A stretch of DNA of 40,852 nucleotides from Clostridiales bacterium. GTDB lineage: Bacteria > Bacillota > Clostridia > Lachnospirales > Lachnospiraceae. Location: positions 1 through 40,852 of the forward strand of contig DXXQ01000143.1 in the NCBI GenBank assembly GCA_019416265.1, given 5' to 3'. The translations under genes and the position numbers were made by a program. A model generated the notes under the pieces. That model saw only the letters and a program-made list of their open reading frames with translations. It was not told where the DNA came from and did no database searches. Below, one piece after another: positions 16,636-25,120 of the stretch (position 1 is its first letter; each line of letters begins with the position of its first letter).

Positions 16636-17286
16636 TCAGCGGTAATAATTCAGCTTCTGCTCGATTTTTTCCATAACCACTGCAACCACCAGATTAAAGA
16701 TATAGTAAAAGATCGCCGCGATGGCAAAAGGCACCATAGTCGTCTGTGCGCTGGCAATCTGTTTGGCAATGGTAAACATTTCCATGACCGCTACAACAAA
16801 GGCAAGGGAGGTGTCCTTGACAAGGGTGATCACCTCATTGGTCACAGAAGGAAGAATCCGTTTGATCACCTGGGGCAGAATAATGATAAAGAAGGTCTGC
16901 GCCTTATTGTAGCCCAGAATCTTCGCTGCTTCATACTGCCCCACAGACATGGATTCAATTCCTCCTCTGTAGATTTCCGCAAAATAAGCCGCATAATTAA
17001 TGGAAAACGCGATAAATGTGGCAATCAGGCTGTATCCCCTGGAAATTCGGATGCCGAAAATAAAATACGGTCCGAAATAGACGACCATGAGCTGCAGCAT
17101 CAGAGGAGTTCCTCTCATTATGGATATGTAGCCTGCCACAAGAGCGCGGATGACCGAATTTCTGGACATCCTTCCGAAGCAGATCAAAAGCCCCAGCGGC
17201 AGGGAAAAGATCAGGGTAACCATAAAAATTTCCACGGATACTCCCATTCCGCCTGCAAGCTGGCGCATCATAACACCTATAGACAT
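16636..17286 (-). CDS. Polar amino-acid ABC transporter permease
   Basis: Integral membrane subunit (216 aa) of the His/Glu/Gln/Arg/opine family. It shows the SIMRGTPLMLQLMVVYFGPYF region (in two parts), the EIYRGGIESMSVGQYEAAKILGY coupling loop that binds the ATPase, and PQVIKRILPSVTNEVITLVKDTSL, all diagnostic. About five membrane segments are visible. The ribosome site AGGAGG precedes the ATG at 17286, right after the strong hairpin at 17309-17345. It would import an amino acid delivered by the upstream binding protein. Confidence 0.95.
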   Translation of the reverse strand: MSIGVMMRQLAGGMGVSVEIFMVTLIFSLPLGLLICFGRMSRNSVIRALVAGYISIMRGTPLMLQLMVVYFGPYFIFGIRISRGYSLIATFIAFSINYAAYFAEIYRGGIESMSVGQYEAAKILGYNKAQTFFIIILPQVIKRILPSVTNEVITLVKDTSLAFVVAVMEMFTIAKQIASAQTTMVPFAIAAIFYYIFNLVVAVVMEKIEQKLNYYR

Positions 17287-17308
17287 ACAAATTTTCCTCC
17301 TGTAACAC

Positions 17309-17345
17309 CATATGACAGAGGGTATAACATACCCTCTGTCATATG
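17309..17345 (-). promoter_or_regulatory. Strong intercistronic hairpin between binding-protein and permease genes
   Basis: CATATGACAGAGGGTAT (17309-17325) and its perfect complement (17329-17345) form a 17-bp stem with a 3-nt loop. No T-run follows on the minus strand, so it is more likely an mRNA stabiliser or attenuator that lets the binding protein be made in excess than a full terminator. Further ATATGAC/GTCATAT copies lie at 17371-17398. Confidence 0.75.
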
Positions 17346-17370
17346 TGATTTTCTATCCTGTAAAATTTCT

Positions 17371-17398
17371 GTCATATATCATTCCGTCTTTATATGAC
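17371..17398. repeat. Second ATATGAC inverted repeat
   Basis: GTCATATA (17371-17378) and TATATGAC (17391-17398) form an 8-bp inverted repeat. The word TCTGTCATAT occurs both here and in the right arm of the hairpin at 17309-17345, so alternative pairings are possible. Confidence 0.5.
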
Positions 17399-17463
17399 AC
17401 GGTCATCCGGCTTATTCTTTCCAGATTCCTGTATGACTGCGGCATGAAAACAGCCGCCTGGAA

Positions 17464-18330
17464 TCATTCTGCTTCCTCTGCCGGAGCCTCCTCTGTTTCC
17501 TCTGAAGGCGTTTCTTCCTCAGCAGCCTCTGCTTCGGCATCCTCTCCAAGGCAGAGCATATCATCCACTTCATATTTCTCAGCAAGCTCTGTCACATCTC
17601 CTGCCTCATAAAGCTTCATCACTTCTGCCCAGACCGTATCTCTGAGTTCTTCGTTTCCCTTTGCAAAACCAATGCCGTACTGCTCGCTCTGGATCGGCTC
17701 TTCCATGATCACATACTTGCCTTCTTCTCTCTGGGCAAGCTGGTATTTCGCAACACCGATGTCAACGGCAATGGCATCTGCCGCTCCGGAATCAAGATTC
17801 ATAAAAGCTGTATTATAATCGGGATTCTCTGTAAGAGAAGCAAAGCTTGCTGTCAGGTCCTTGTTGTCATCGCTGTTCAGAGCATCCAGTGCAGCGGAAG
17901 CCGCCTGAACCACAACGTTCTTTCCTGCCAGATCCTCCAGCTTCTCGATTCCTGCGTCTGCTGCCACTACCATAACCTGCTCGTTATTCAGATAAGGGTC
18001 TGACCATGTATAGTCATCCTCACGGCCATTGATGGTGAAACCGTTCCAGATACAGTCGATATTTCCGGAATTAAGCTCCATATCCTTGGAGTCCCAGTTA
18101 ATAGGAGTCTTTACAAGCTCCCATCCCAGGTTATCGCACACCTTCTGAGCCACATCCAAATCAAATCCCACATACTCTCCGTTATCATCCATATATCCGA
18201 AAGGAGGATATTCAGCATCAAAGCCGACCACCAGGGTCTTGCTCTCTGCATCTGCATGAACAGTGACACCTGCCATCATTCCCATAGACATTACTGCTGC
18301 CATCATTACTGCCAAAGTTCTTTTTTTCAT
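17464..18330 (-). CDS. Amino-acid ABC transporter substrate-binding protein, secreted form with acidic tail
   Basis: A 288-aa extracytoplasmic binding protein of family 3. A Sec signal peptide (KKR, then a Met/Ala-rich core) ends near AHA-like residues 24-28 (VTVHADA). Unlike most Gram-positive binding proteins, no lipobox Cys is present. The mature part has the family opening VVGFDAEYPPFGYMDDNGEYVGFDLDVA (in two parts) and contains an Asp/Arg ligand region. The last 25 residues are almost only Glu, Ala, Pro, Ser and Thr, an acidic disordered tail. The substrate is a polar amino acid, not specified. The start has AAGGAGA as ribosome site. It heads the operon with permease and ATPase, and a sigma-A promoter lies about 70 nt upstream. 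Confidence 0.92.
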   Translation of the reverse strand: MKKRTLAVMMAAVMSMGMMAGVTVHADAESKTLVVGFDAEYPPFGYMDDNGEYVGFDLDVAQKVCDNLGWELVKTPINWDSKDMELNSGNIDCIWNGFTINGREDDYTWSDPYLNNEQVMVVAADAGIEKLEDLAGKNVVVQAASAALDALNSDDNKDLTASFASLTENPDYNTAFMNLDSGAADAIAVDIGVAKYQLAQREEGKYVIMEEPIQSEQYGIGFAKGNEELRDTVWAEVMKLYEAGDVTELAEKYEVDDMLCLGEDAEAEAAEEETPSEETEEAPAEEAE

Positions 18331-18365
18331 GACTAATCTCCTTTATTATCCGTTTTATTCTTTTA

Positions 18366-18389
18366 TCACATAGCCACTCTACTGTGTGA
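18366..18389. promoter_or_regulatory. Imperfect inverted repeat in the binding-protein leader
   Basis: TCACATAG (18366-18373) and CTGTGTGA (18382-18389) match in 7 of 8 positions, with a G-U pair if transcribed. The repeat lies just past the predicted start of transcription for the ABC operon, where an operator or leader hairpin would sit. Confidence 0.4.
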
Positions 18390-18399
18390 AAGTGATTTT

Positions 18400-18428
18400 A
18401 TATTAACATACACAAAGGAGTCTGTCAA
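18400..18428 (-). promoter_or_regulatory. Sigma-A promoter of the amino-acid ABC operon
   Basis: On the minus strand TTGACA (complement 18423-18428), a 17-nt spacer and TAATAT (complement 18400-18405). It begins only about 20 nt after the stop of the upstream TPR-like gene; no terminator is seen between the operons, so readthrough is possible. Confidence 0.75.
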
Positions 18429-18450
18429 CACTTATTTTACCCTCTGATCC

Positions 18451-19254
18451 TTACGCCCCGGTACTTCTGTGGTACTCTCTGGTAAGGGCTTCCAGCATAC
18501 CGTCCACCTGCTTCGAAACCACTTCCTGCTCCGGAATCTCAGAGAAACGGGACAGGGCTTCCTGAATCTCCTTTTTGGCTTCTGCCAGGATTTCTGTCTG
18601 CAGCTTATCCGTCTCCAGTTCTTTTATTTTTCTGTGATATTCTTCTTTGCTTCGGATGCTTCTGTACGCAAGAAGGTAGCAGCTTAAATCCCCTGCTGTT
18701 TTTTTGTCCAAATATGCCTTCCAGAAGTATTCCAGCGCCTTCTCCATCTGAAACAGATAGCTGTAGGCACAGCCGAGATTATGGCAGATCTCTCCCCGAA
18801 ATCCCTGGCGTACCGTATCAAGATCGTCTCTTTCCAGTAATTTCTGGTATACACGAATGGCATTTACATACATCCGGTTCTCCACCAGAAGATCGCCTTT
18901 ATGCTTTTTGCGAAGGGGCGCTGGCTCCTGGTCAAGAAGAGCCAGCTTCCCGTTGAGCACACGCAGTTCTTCATAGGTAAGATAATTGATCTCCTTAAAG
19001 ATGGGATAGAGAACATCTTCCGCGCTGACGAATTTTCCCAGATGAGGTCTCAGCTTGGCTGCAAGCTTTCCAAGTCCCAGTTCCTCCTCCAGCCAGACAC
19101 ATAATCCCTCGTTCAGGATGGAGCTGTCAATCAGGTAAAGATTGTGGTACAGGTAATAGCAAAGCTCCTCAATAGAATAAATATTTGTACTGATATTCTC
19201 AATGAAATAAGGATGCTCCGCCTTTTTTATCTGACATAAAATATATCCGCTCAC
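18451..19254 (-). CDS. TPR-like helical protein, third gene of the Hsp70-like operon
   Basis: A 267-aa soluble, mostly helical protein of unknown function with no signal peptide or membrane segment. The N-terminal 100 residues (SIYSIEELCYYLYHNLYLID onward) form one predicted unit; residues 115-195 look like TPR or TPR-like repeats, with VNAIRVYQKLLERDD, then ICHNLGCAYSYLFQMEKALEYFWKAY. The C-terminal part is a charged helix. The start is GTG at 19254 with GAGGAGG before it, and that ribosome site overlaps the end of the Hsp70-like gene 12 nt upstream, so expression is coupled. I recognise no characterised homologue. By context it may be a co-chaperone or scaffold for the Hsp70-like ATPase (inference). 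Confidence 0.8.
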   Translation of the reverse strand: MSGYILCQIKKAEHPYFIENISTNIYSIEELCYYLYHNLYLIDSSILNEGLCVWLEEELGLGKLAAKLRPHLGKFVSAEDVLYPIFKEINYLTYEELRVLNGKLALLDQEPAPLRKKHKGDLLVENRMYVNAIRVYQKLLERDDLDTVRQGFRGEICHNLGCAYSYLFQMEKALEYFWKAYLDKKTAGDLSCYLLAYRSIRSKEEYHRKIKELETDKLQTEILAEAKKEIQEALSRFSEIPEQEVVSKQVDGMLEALTREYHRSTGA

Positions 19255-19266
19255 TTTTTTCCTCCT

Positions 19267-20514
19267 CTACCACTCTACAATTTCTTCCCAGGTCTTTCCG
19301 CTTGAAGGGAACATTTCTCCAAAGCCCAGATCCCTTACATATACCCTGCATTCTTTTGGAGAAAGATACTGCAGTTCCAGATAAATTCGGGTGGTCTTAT
19401 TGGGACGGTGGGGAAGTCCGGGCAGCATCATGCCCACTTTGCGCTTCTGCGGCCTGTCAAAGGTGCTGATGATAAATACGATTTCCTCCGTATCGTCCAG
19501 AAGAAACTCGCAGGAAGACTTACAGTCATACCAGTTATTTCCGGCCTCGATAAGCGGGTAATATGCCGGAGAGCCCATAACGCGCATCTCCATTCCCACA
19601 TCAGCCAGAACAAGGGATTCGCTGAGATACCGGTAATTTTTCAGCTCTTTATCCTCCAGCTTCTCTTTTCCCGCTGCGCAGGCGCCTTTGGCAAAGAGAT
19701 TATTTCCGTAAAAAACTTTTCTCTTCTGATGGCAAAGCTGCTTCACAGATTCCTGAGCCCAGTCCTGTGAAAAACCGTTTCCCGTGATCTGGATACTGGA
19801 ATAAAGGTCGGTTCCCAGTGTCTTCTGTATAAACAGGGCAAATTCCCGGTCTCTTTCTTCTCCCTCTGCAGGCAGATCTATTTCCACCGGCTCCTCCAGA
19901 CGGACGAGAACCGGCTTGGATGCGCCGTTCATGGACAGTTTCCGGAAAGCTGCCCCGTGTTCTGTAAAAGCATACCAGCCGATATTTCTGTTCCATGTCT
20001 CCCTTTTCTGGGTCAGCGCATAATAATAGAAGCTTTCGCCGTAGTCAAGAAGCATATATTTCTCCTGGTGGAATCCAAGCTCCTCAAAGGCCTTCTGGAA
20101 ATTTGCCACCTGGATCACACTGAGACGGGGTACTGTCACAGCCAGGCATTTCGTGTTCTTTACCACTTCCACAATTCCCAGGAATTTCAGCATTCCCTTC
20201 AGAAACTGTGCCAGAAGCTCCCAGGGCTGAATTTCTTCTCCTTCCACCTGAACAGGCTCCTCTCCCTGACAGATGGTATAGAGATCATCGATCATGATAC
20301 CGCCTTTTTCCCTGGCAAAATATTCCGCCTCCAGTCCCACGCAGTAGTCCTTCTGCTCCACCCTCCTGCAAAGACAGGTGGGAGCCTCCAGCTGGCTTGT
20401 CCCCACTTTCATGGAAATGGAGCGCGGTTCCCCGGCCTTACGGTCATAATAACTGATCTGGGACGTTTCTTTTCCAAAATCGATCCCCACTATCAAATCA
20501 CGAATTTCGTTCAT
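19267..20514 (-). CDS. Hsp70-like (ASKHA-fold) ATPase of unknown role, DUF5716-like
   Basis: A 415-aa protein with a degenerate actin/Hsp70 ATPase fold and no substrate-binding domain. Phosphate-1 motif GIDFGKETSQISYYD lies at residues 10-24; a second glycine motif LLDYGESFYYYAL near 155-167 and the adenosine-type motif FYGNNLFAKGACAAG near 265-280 follow the Hsp70 order. The C-terminal 100 residues are a beta-rich extension in place of the usual SBD. I associate it with the family called DUF5716 in Lachnospiraceae genomes (from memory, to be verified). Its ATG overlaps the upstream 1188-codon gene (ATGA, 4 nt) and it is followed after 12 nt by the TPR-like gene: a tight three-gene unit. Confidence 0.8.
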   Translation of the reverse strand: MNEIRDLIVGIDFGKETSQISYYDRKAGEPRSISMKVGTSQLEAPTCLCRRVEQKDYCVGLEAEYFAREKGGIMIDDLYTICQGEEPVQVEGEEIQPWELLAQFLKGMLKFLGIVEVVKNTKCLAVTVPRLSVIQVANFQKAFEELGFHQEKYMLLDYGESFYYYALTQKRETWNRNIGWYAFTEHGAAFRKLSMNGASKPVLVRLEEPVEIDLPAEGEERDREFALFIQKTLGTDLYSSIQITGNGFSQDWAQESVKQLCHQKRKVFYGNNLFAKGACAAGKEKLEDKELKNYRYLSESLVLADVGMEMRVMGSPAYYPLIEAGNNWYDCKSSCEFLLDDTEEIVFIISTFDRPQKRKVGMMLPGLPHRPNKTTRIYLELQYLSPKECRVYVRDLGFGEMFPSSGKTWEEIVEW

Positions 20515-23500
20515 CCTCTGCCTCCTGTTTCTGCTGCCGGAGCTTCCGTTTCTATCTGAAACATTTCTCTTACATACTGTTCCTGGCGCAGGAATTTCTT
20601 CATCTGGGAAAGAACCTCCTGCCCTTTCTCAAGTCTGCGGGCAGAAAGCATCTGGTTGATCAGCTGATACTTGCTGGAAGGAATTCCCTCCACCTTATCC
20701 ATGGTGATCACCCTTTCCTGTGTCTTTGTACTTGTTTTTCCCTCTTCGACCACAAAATAGTATCTCAGAGTTTCCCCGTAAAACAGGGTAAAGGTCTTGC
20801 CGAAAATCCCTTCGTACATTTTTCGCATAGGTTCTGTCTTATATTCCGGCTCCCCTCCCAGTCCTGCATCCAGGGCATAGTACAGCGTGACTCTTGCCTC
20901 AGGATTTCCGTGATATTCCACAAAGGTTTTATCATCAAGCTGATACGGGCTTAAGAGCTTCGCAGGAAGTCTCCGGAAGAAGGAAAATACCATTTCCTTG
21001 CGGATGCATTCCTCCAGCATCTCTCTTTCCATATCCTGGTATTTGCCGCTTACCCTCTTTTCTCTGGAAAGGGCCTTAAATAATGCAAGGCGGCAGATCT
21101 GGTTCACCGGCCATTTATTCTCGTATGCATATTCCAGTCTTTCCTTTACAAAAGGACTCATCGGGAATTCCTTCACAAAGACACCGTAGGAAACCAGGGT
21201 CAGATAAGCGCCGACGATCCGTTCCTTGCCGGACTGTTTCACATAACTTTCCAGCACCTTCTCTCCCTCCTTGCGGTAATCTCCAAGGAGCATAAGAAGG
21301 CTTAATATCTTCTCTTCCAGTTCATAGGTATCCATTTCAAAGCCCTGGGCGCTCTTCCAGATAGAAAACAGCTCATCCACAGGACCGAAACGATACTTCA
21401 TCAGATAATGGAGAATGACCTCGTCATATTTGCCGCTTCTGTACACAGCCGACGCAAGGGCAAGAAGTTCCTCGTCCTCCGCCATATCACAGCGGATCAG
21501 CATACGGCTCACCAGCTTGAGAAGGCATCCCATCTCAAGTCCTTCATAGCCGAATTCTTCAATAATTCCCATTGCCTGGGCGAAAAGACCTCTGGAGATC
21601 AGAACCGTGAGAAGCTTCGTCCTGTCTACCAGTGCGTATTCCCGGAAATCCATTTTTTTGAGATAATCATCAAGATCCTCTCCATGAACGTGTTCTGCAT
21701 AGTAATCCAGGATTTTTTTCCGGATTTCTTTCTTATAATCTCCTGAAAAAGCATCCAGACAAACAAGCTTCTGGAAAATTTCCAGATTTTCACTGTCCGG
21801 CTGGGTATTTACACAGTAATGGAGAAGTACCCCCGGCTCCGTCACTCCGGCCCTGAGGACATTTTTCACCATATCGCGCTCATCCAACAGCTTCTTTACA
21901 TTATAATCTACTGTTGCCGCATATCTGCGCTGTTTGTCATCCTGAAAGAGAATCACCGCATCCTCGGTGTAAATGCGCGGGTACGCCACTCCCTGTACGC
22001 AGGGATAGCTTTCTTCCTTCTCCATCTGATTGTGCCGGACGATCACATGACGAACCTTTTTGTCATCGCAGTACAGACGGAAGGTAAACATTTTTTTTGC
22101 AATCGCCTCCGCCTGGGATGCGCTTTTCGGATCACTTAAAAACTCCTGATAAAGAACCGCATAGTTCTCATTCATTCTTCCTTCCGCCATTTTGCGGCGG
22201 GTAAATTCTTCCATTACCTCACGGTAATCTTCATAAGTTCCCGGTTCCCCTTCTTTATTGCTGACAATGCTGGCATATATAAATGCCTTCTTAGCATCTC
22301 CAAGGGTATTGCTGTTATACGTAAAATACATCAGAAGAGGCTTGGGAAGCTCTCTCCGATAAGAAGTATCCATCGTCTCCACATAATATTCATACAGTCT
22401 TGTCAGACGCAGACCATGGTCTACTGCCAGGGAAAACCAGCGGAAATATTCGGAATTCCTTGGGTTTCCAAGCATAATGTACCTGCAGATAGCCTCCAGG
22501 GTATCATCTGTAGGAAAAGCCTCATATCCCATGGCAAGAGCCTTGTAAAGGCTTCTGTTAAAGGTTTTTTCATAACCGGAAAGGTAGGCAAAACGCATCA
22601 CCAGCTCTTCCGTGAGCATTTCCTCCTTCCCTGCAAAAAGAAATACCTGAGCCCAGAATCTGTTCAATCTGTGAAGAAGGGACATATCCCTGCGTATATA
22701 ATTCCATGCCTCCAGATAGAGGAAAGGACTCCTGCAGCCTCTTTCAAACTGCTCTTCCATCATAAACACAGCCCTTGACGGAGAGGAGGTGATCGTGGAG
22801 TCCACCTTCAGCAAAAGGTTAAATAAAAGGAAGCTGTCCTCCTTCTGCATATAGAAATTCTGCAGCTTACGAAGTCCCTGTTCCCTGTCTCTGTAAAGCC
22901 CTGTGGCCATGCAGAGATAAAGGTATGCCCCTGCAAGCTCCAGATTCTCCCTGGTAAATGTGGTGTCGCTGAATTTTTTCAGGATTTCTCCCGCTGCTTC
23001 CTTATTATCCTCCAGATAATAAAGATATGCCTCGTAAAGCTTATATTCCGGATACTCACACCCTGTTTCCTGAAGCTGGTTCAGAATAAATCTGCTGCTT
23101 CCCACCCAGGTTTTGAAATCCATTTTTCCGCAGAAATGAGTGAGACAGTCTTTCATCAGAGAAAGCCTCTGCTGTTTCACCTGGGAATTTACCTTTACTG
23201 CAACTCTGGAGTCTTTCGAAGCCATAATCCTGTAGGACAGTTCCTGATAGGGGCTTCTGATCACCACCTCTGCGTACTGTCTTCCCTTGCCGAGCTTTTC
23301 TTTCCGGATCACATAGTCCACCTGATAGTGCGTACCGATGAAGTCCTCCTCTGTCACCACCTTGCGGCTTACCTCCAGAAAATCCCCTCTTGTCTCAATG
23401 TCCAGGCGCAGATGTCCCCAGCCGCTTCTTTTTATGGAAAAGGACTCTCTGACAGATTCCTGAATATCATAAAATTCCTCGCCGCTGGATTTCAGGGAGA

Positions 23501-24077
23501 TGCGCACAGGCTCTTTCTTCCCTGTTCCGATAAAGAATTCCTCAAGATGCTGGTAGGTAACGGGCTGTCTTGAAAGCCCCCTGTACATTGCGTGTACCTT
23601 TTCATCCATTCCGTTCAGTATCATAGGAAAGCTCTTGTCTGTAAAAAGGCGGTAGGCTTCCCTGAAATCGGTTCTGGCAATTTCACAGACCCCGTCAAGA
23701 TCCTTCACTTCCCCTGCAGAGCTTCGCACCTGTTCCGTCTCTGTTTCAATCACAAACGGAAGCTTATATTCTCCGATATTTGTGGTAAAACAAAGCCATC
23801 CTTCATGCTTTTCCCCGGGATTCATGCCAACGCCGTCCACACCGTAGGGCAGGCAGATGGTTGTCCCTGAAAATTCGTCGCTTCCGGGCACCAGACGTCT
23901 GTTGGAGGACGTTACATAGCCGCGTATCCTGCGGTTATCCTCTGTTCCCACATAGATATCCCCTCTATAAGTCTCTCCCGCCTTCAGAGTGACTGCTATT
24001 TTTTCCTGGGAAAACAGAAGTTCCGGCTGTTCGTATTCAAATTTTCCGCTTAACAGTTGTTCTATCTTCTTTTTCAA
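20511..24077 (-). CDS. Very large beta-sandwich/helical-repeat protein, DUF5717-like
   Basis: A 1188-aa cytoplasmic protein with no signal peptide or membrane segment. Residues 10-125 look like an Ig-type beta domain (alternating strands ending with KLPFVIETE); a second beta-rich block spans about 190-290. From about 305 to 1000 the protein is built of helical hairpins of TPR/SPL type (for example YKLYEAYLYYLEDNKEAAGE). The last 190 residues form a mixed domain with RVTLYYALDAG and YETLRYYFVVEE-type strands. I associate it with DUF5717, a family with no known function (from memory). The start is TTG at 24077 with AAGGTG 7 nt upstream. It is first in the operon and overlaps the Hsp70-like gene by 4 nt. 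Confidence 0.8.
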   Translation of the reverse strand: MKKKIEQLLSGKFEYEQPELLFSQEKIAVTLKAGETYRGDIYVGTEDNRRIRGYVTSSNRRLVPGSDEFSGTTICLPYGVDGVGMNPGEKHEGWLCFTTNIGEYKLPFVIETETEQVRSSAGEVKDLDGVCEIARTDFREAYRLFTDKSFPMILNGMDEKVHAMYRGLSRQPVTYQHLEEFFIGTGKKEPVRISLKSSGEEFYDIQESVRESFSIKRSGWGHLRLDIETRGDFLEVSRKVVTEEDFIGTHYQVDYVIRKEKLGKGRQYAEVVIRSPYQELSYRIMASKDSRVAVKVNSQVKQQRLSLMKDCLTHFCGKMDFKTWVGSSRFILNQLQETGCEYPEYKLYEAYLYYLEDNKEAAGEILKKFSDTTFTRENLELAGAYLYLCMATGLYRDREQGLRKLQNFYMQKEDSFLLFNLLLKVDSTITSSPSRAVFMMEEQFERGCRSPFLYLEAWNYIRRDMSLLHRLNRFWAQVFLFAGKEEMLTEELVMRFAYLSGYEKTFNRSLYKALAMGYEAFPTDDTLEAICRYIMLGNPRNSEYFRWFSLAVDHGLRLTRLYEYYVETMDTSYRRELPKPLLMYFTYNSNTLGDAKKAFIYASIVSNKEGEPGTYEDYREVMEEFTRRKMAEGRMNENYAVLYQEFLSDPKSASQAEAIAKKMFTFRLYCDDKKVRHVIVRHNQMEKEESYPCVQGVAYPRIYTEDAVILFQDDKQRRYAATVDYNVKKLLDERDMVKNVLRAGVTEPGVLLHYCVNTQPDSENLEIFQKLVCLDAFSGDYKKEIRKKILDYYAEHVHGEDLDDYLKKMDFREYALVDRTKLLTVLISRGLFAQAMGIIEEFGYEGLEMGCLLKLVSRMLIRCDMAEDEELLALASAVYRSGKYDEVILHYLMKYRFGPVDELFSIWKSAQGFEMDTYELEEKILSLLMLLGDYRKEGEKVLESYVKQSGKERIVGAYLTLVSYGVFVKEFPMSPFVKERLEYAYENKWPVNQICRLALFKALSREKRVSGKYQDMEREMLEECIRKEMVFSFFRRLPAKLLSPYQLDDKTFVEYHGNPEARVTLYYALDAGLGGEPEYKTEPMRKMYEGIFGKTFTLFYGETLRYYFVVEEGKTSTKTQERVITMDKVEGIPSSKYQLINQMLSARRLEKGQEVLSQMKKFLRQEQYVREMFQIETEAPAAETGGRG

Positions 24078-24135
24078 AATCGTTCACCTTATGTCCTTGT
24101 TTATCCTATCATTCGTCATTTTACCTATGGAGACA

Positions 24136-24164
24136 ATTATACACTACAAACGTCTCAAGCGCAA
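24136..24164 (-). promoter_or_regulatory. Probable promoter of the Hsp70-like operon
   Basis: On the minus strand TTGCGC (complement 24159-24164), a 17-nt spacer and TATAAT (complement 24136-24141), about 59 nt before the TTG start at 24077. The -35 is weak. Confidence 0.55.
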
Positions 24165-24229
24165 GAAAGCACGTTCGAAAAAAGCAGGGCTCCCCCCTGT
24201 TTCCTTTTTTCAGATCAGCAGAATTTTCA

Positions 24230-24258
24230 TTGATAAAAATTCCTTGAAATGTTATAAT
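24230..24258 (+). promoter_or_regulatory. Sigma-A promoter of the transglutaminase-like gene
   Basis: TTGATA (24230-24235), a 17-nt spacer and a consensus TATAAT (24253-24258), 54 nt before the start at 24312. Confidence 0.75.
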
Positions 24259-24311
24259 TTTTTTATACTTTCCATTATTTAAAACAACCATTCTATAAAA
24301 GGAGGATTATT

Positions 24312-25109
24312 ATGAAAAACAAAAAGAAATATATCCTATTCCCGCTTTTTCTTGCTCTCTGTCTGATTCTCATTACTGCAGGCACAGTCAGCGCAGCTTC
24401 CGGCTATAAAAATAAATTTGTAAAAACCAAAGGCAAAATTTATCATTACAATGAAAAAGGCCAGAAAGATAAAGGCCTTATAAAAGTCAACGGAAAAACC
24501 TACTATTTCGATTCCAAAGGACTCCAGCGCACAGGCTGGCAGAAAATCAAAAATAATTATTATTTTTTCCAGATCAAAAACGGCAGAGGCGGCAGTATGG
24601 TAACCTCCAGAACTGTAAATGGAATCAAGCTGGGCAGAAACGGAAAAGCCAGCTACAACCGTACAGGTCTGCGCAAGCTTAAGGTCATGGTAAAAGCAAA
24701 TAAAGTTATGGAAAGCGTTACCAATTATGATATGAGCAAATCTCAAAAACTCCGAAAGTGTTTTGACAAGCTCCTCACCTACCGCTACTGCAATATCGGT
24801 GATTTCCGGAAATGGGATCCAGACTGGGATATTTTTTATGCAGAAGAAATGTTGTTTAAGGGACGCGGGGACTGCTATTGCGGCGGTTCGGCTTTCGCCT
24901 ACCTTGCCAATGCTGTCGGTTATACAAATGTTGCGTCCGTTTCTTCCGGCGGACATGGATGGGCAGAAGTAAACGGCAGAATCTGCGATCCTAACTGGGC
25001 AGTTATTACCCAAAAACCCAATGACTACTTCTATCTGGACGCTTCTATGAGCGGTGTCGGCGGCAGACCTCTGTACCGTCAGAATCGCTGGTATGTAAAA
25101 AAAGTATAA
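24312..25109 (+). CDS. Secreted transglutaminase-like protein with cell-wall-binding repeats
   Basis: A 265-aa exported protein. A signal peptide (KNKKK, hydrophobic core, cleavage near VSAAS at residue 29) is followed by two or three short aromatic repeats of the glucan/choline-binding type (residues 35-95: IYHYNEKGQ, TYYFDSKGLQRTGWQ, NNYYFFQ). The C-terminal 140 residues carry a transglutaminase-fold core with Cys190 (in GDCYCGGSAFAYL; C188 is an alternative), His215 (GHGWAEV) and Asp226 (CDPNW), the order Cys-His-Asp of the papain-like family. It may crosslink, hydrolyse or bind cell-wall peptides or surface proteins. The start has AAGGAGG upstream. A perfect 17-bp hairpin ends the unit. 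Confidence 0.88.
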   Translation: MKNKKKYILFPLFLALCLILITAGTVSAASGYKNKFVKTKGKIYHYNEKGQKDKGLIKVNGKTYYFDSKGLQRTGWQKIKNNYYFFQIKNGRGGSMVTSRTVNGIKLGRNGKASYNRTGLRKLKVMVKANKVMESVTNYDMSKSQKLRKCFDKLLTYRYCNIGDFRKWDPDWDIFYAEEMLFKGRGDCYCGGSAFAYLANAVGYTNVASVSSGGHGWAEVNGRICDPNWAVITQKPNDYFYLDASMSGVGGRPLYRQNRWYVKKV

Positions 25110-25120
25110 TGTAATTCTGA

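Noticed and set aside
24188..24210. GCAGGG/CCCTG hairpin with T-run before the transglutaminase gene, considered as an attenuator or terminator
   Set aside because: The stem is only 5 bp and lies upstream of both divergent promoters' transcripts; no gene ends there.
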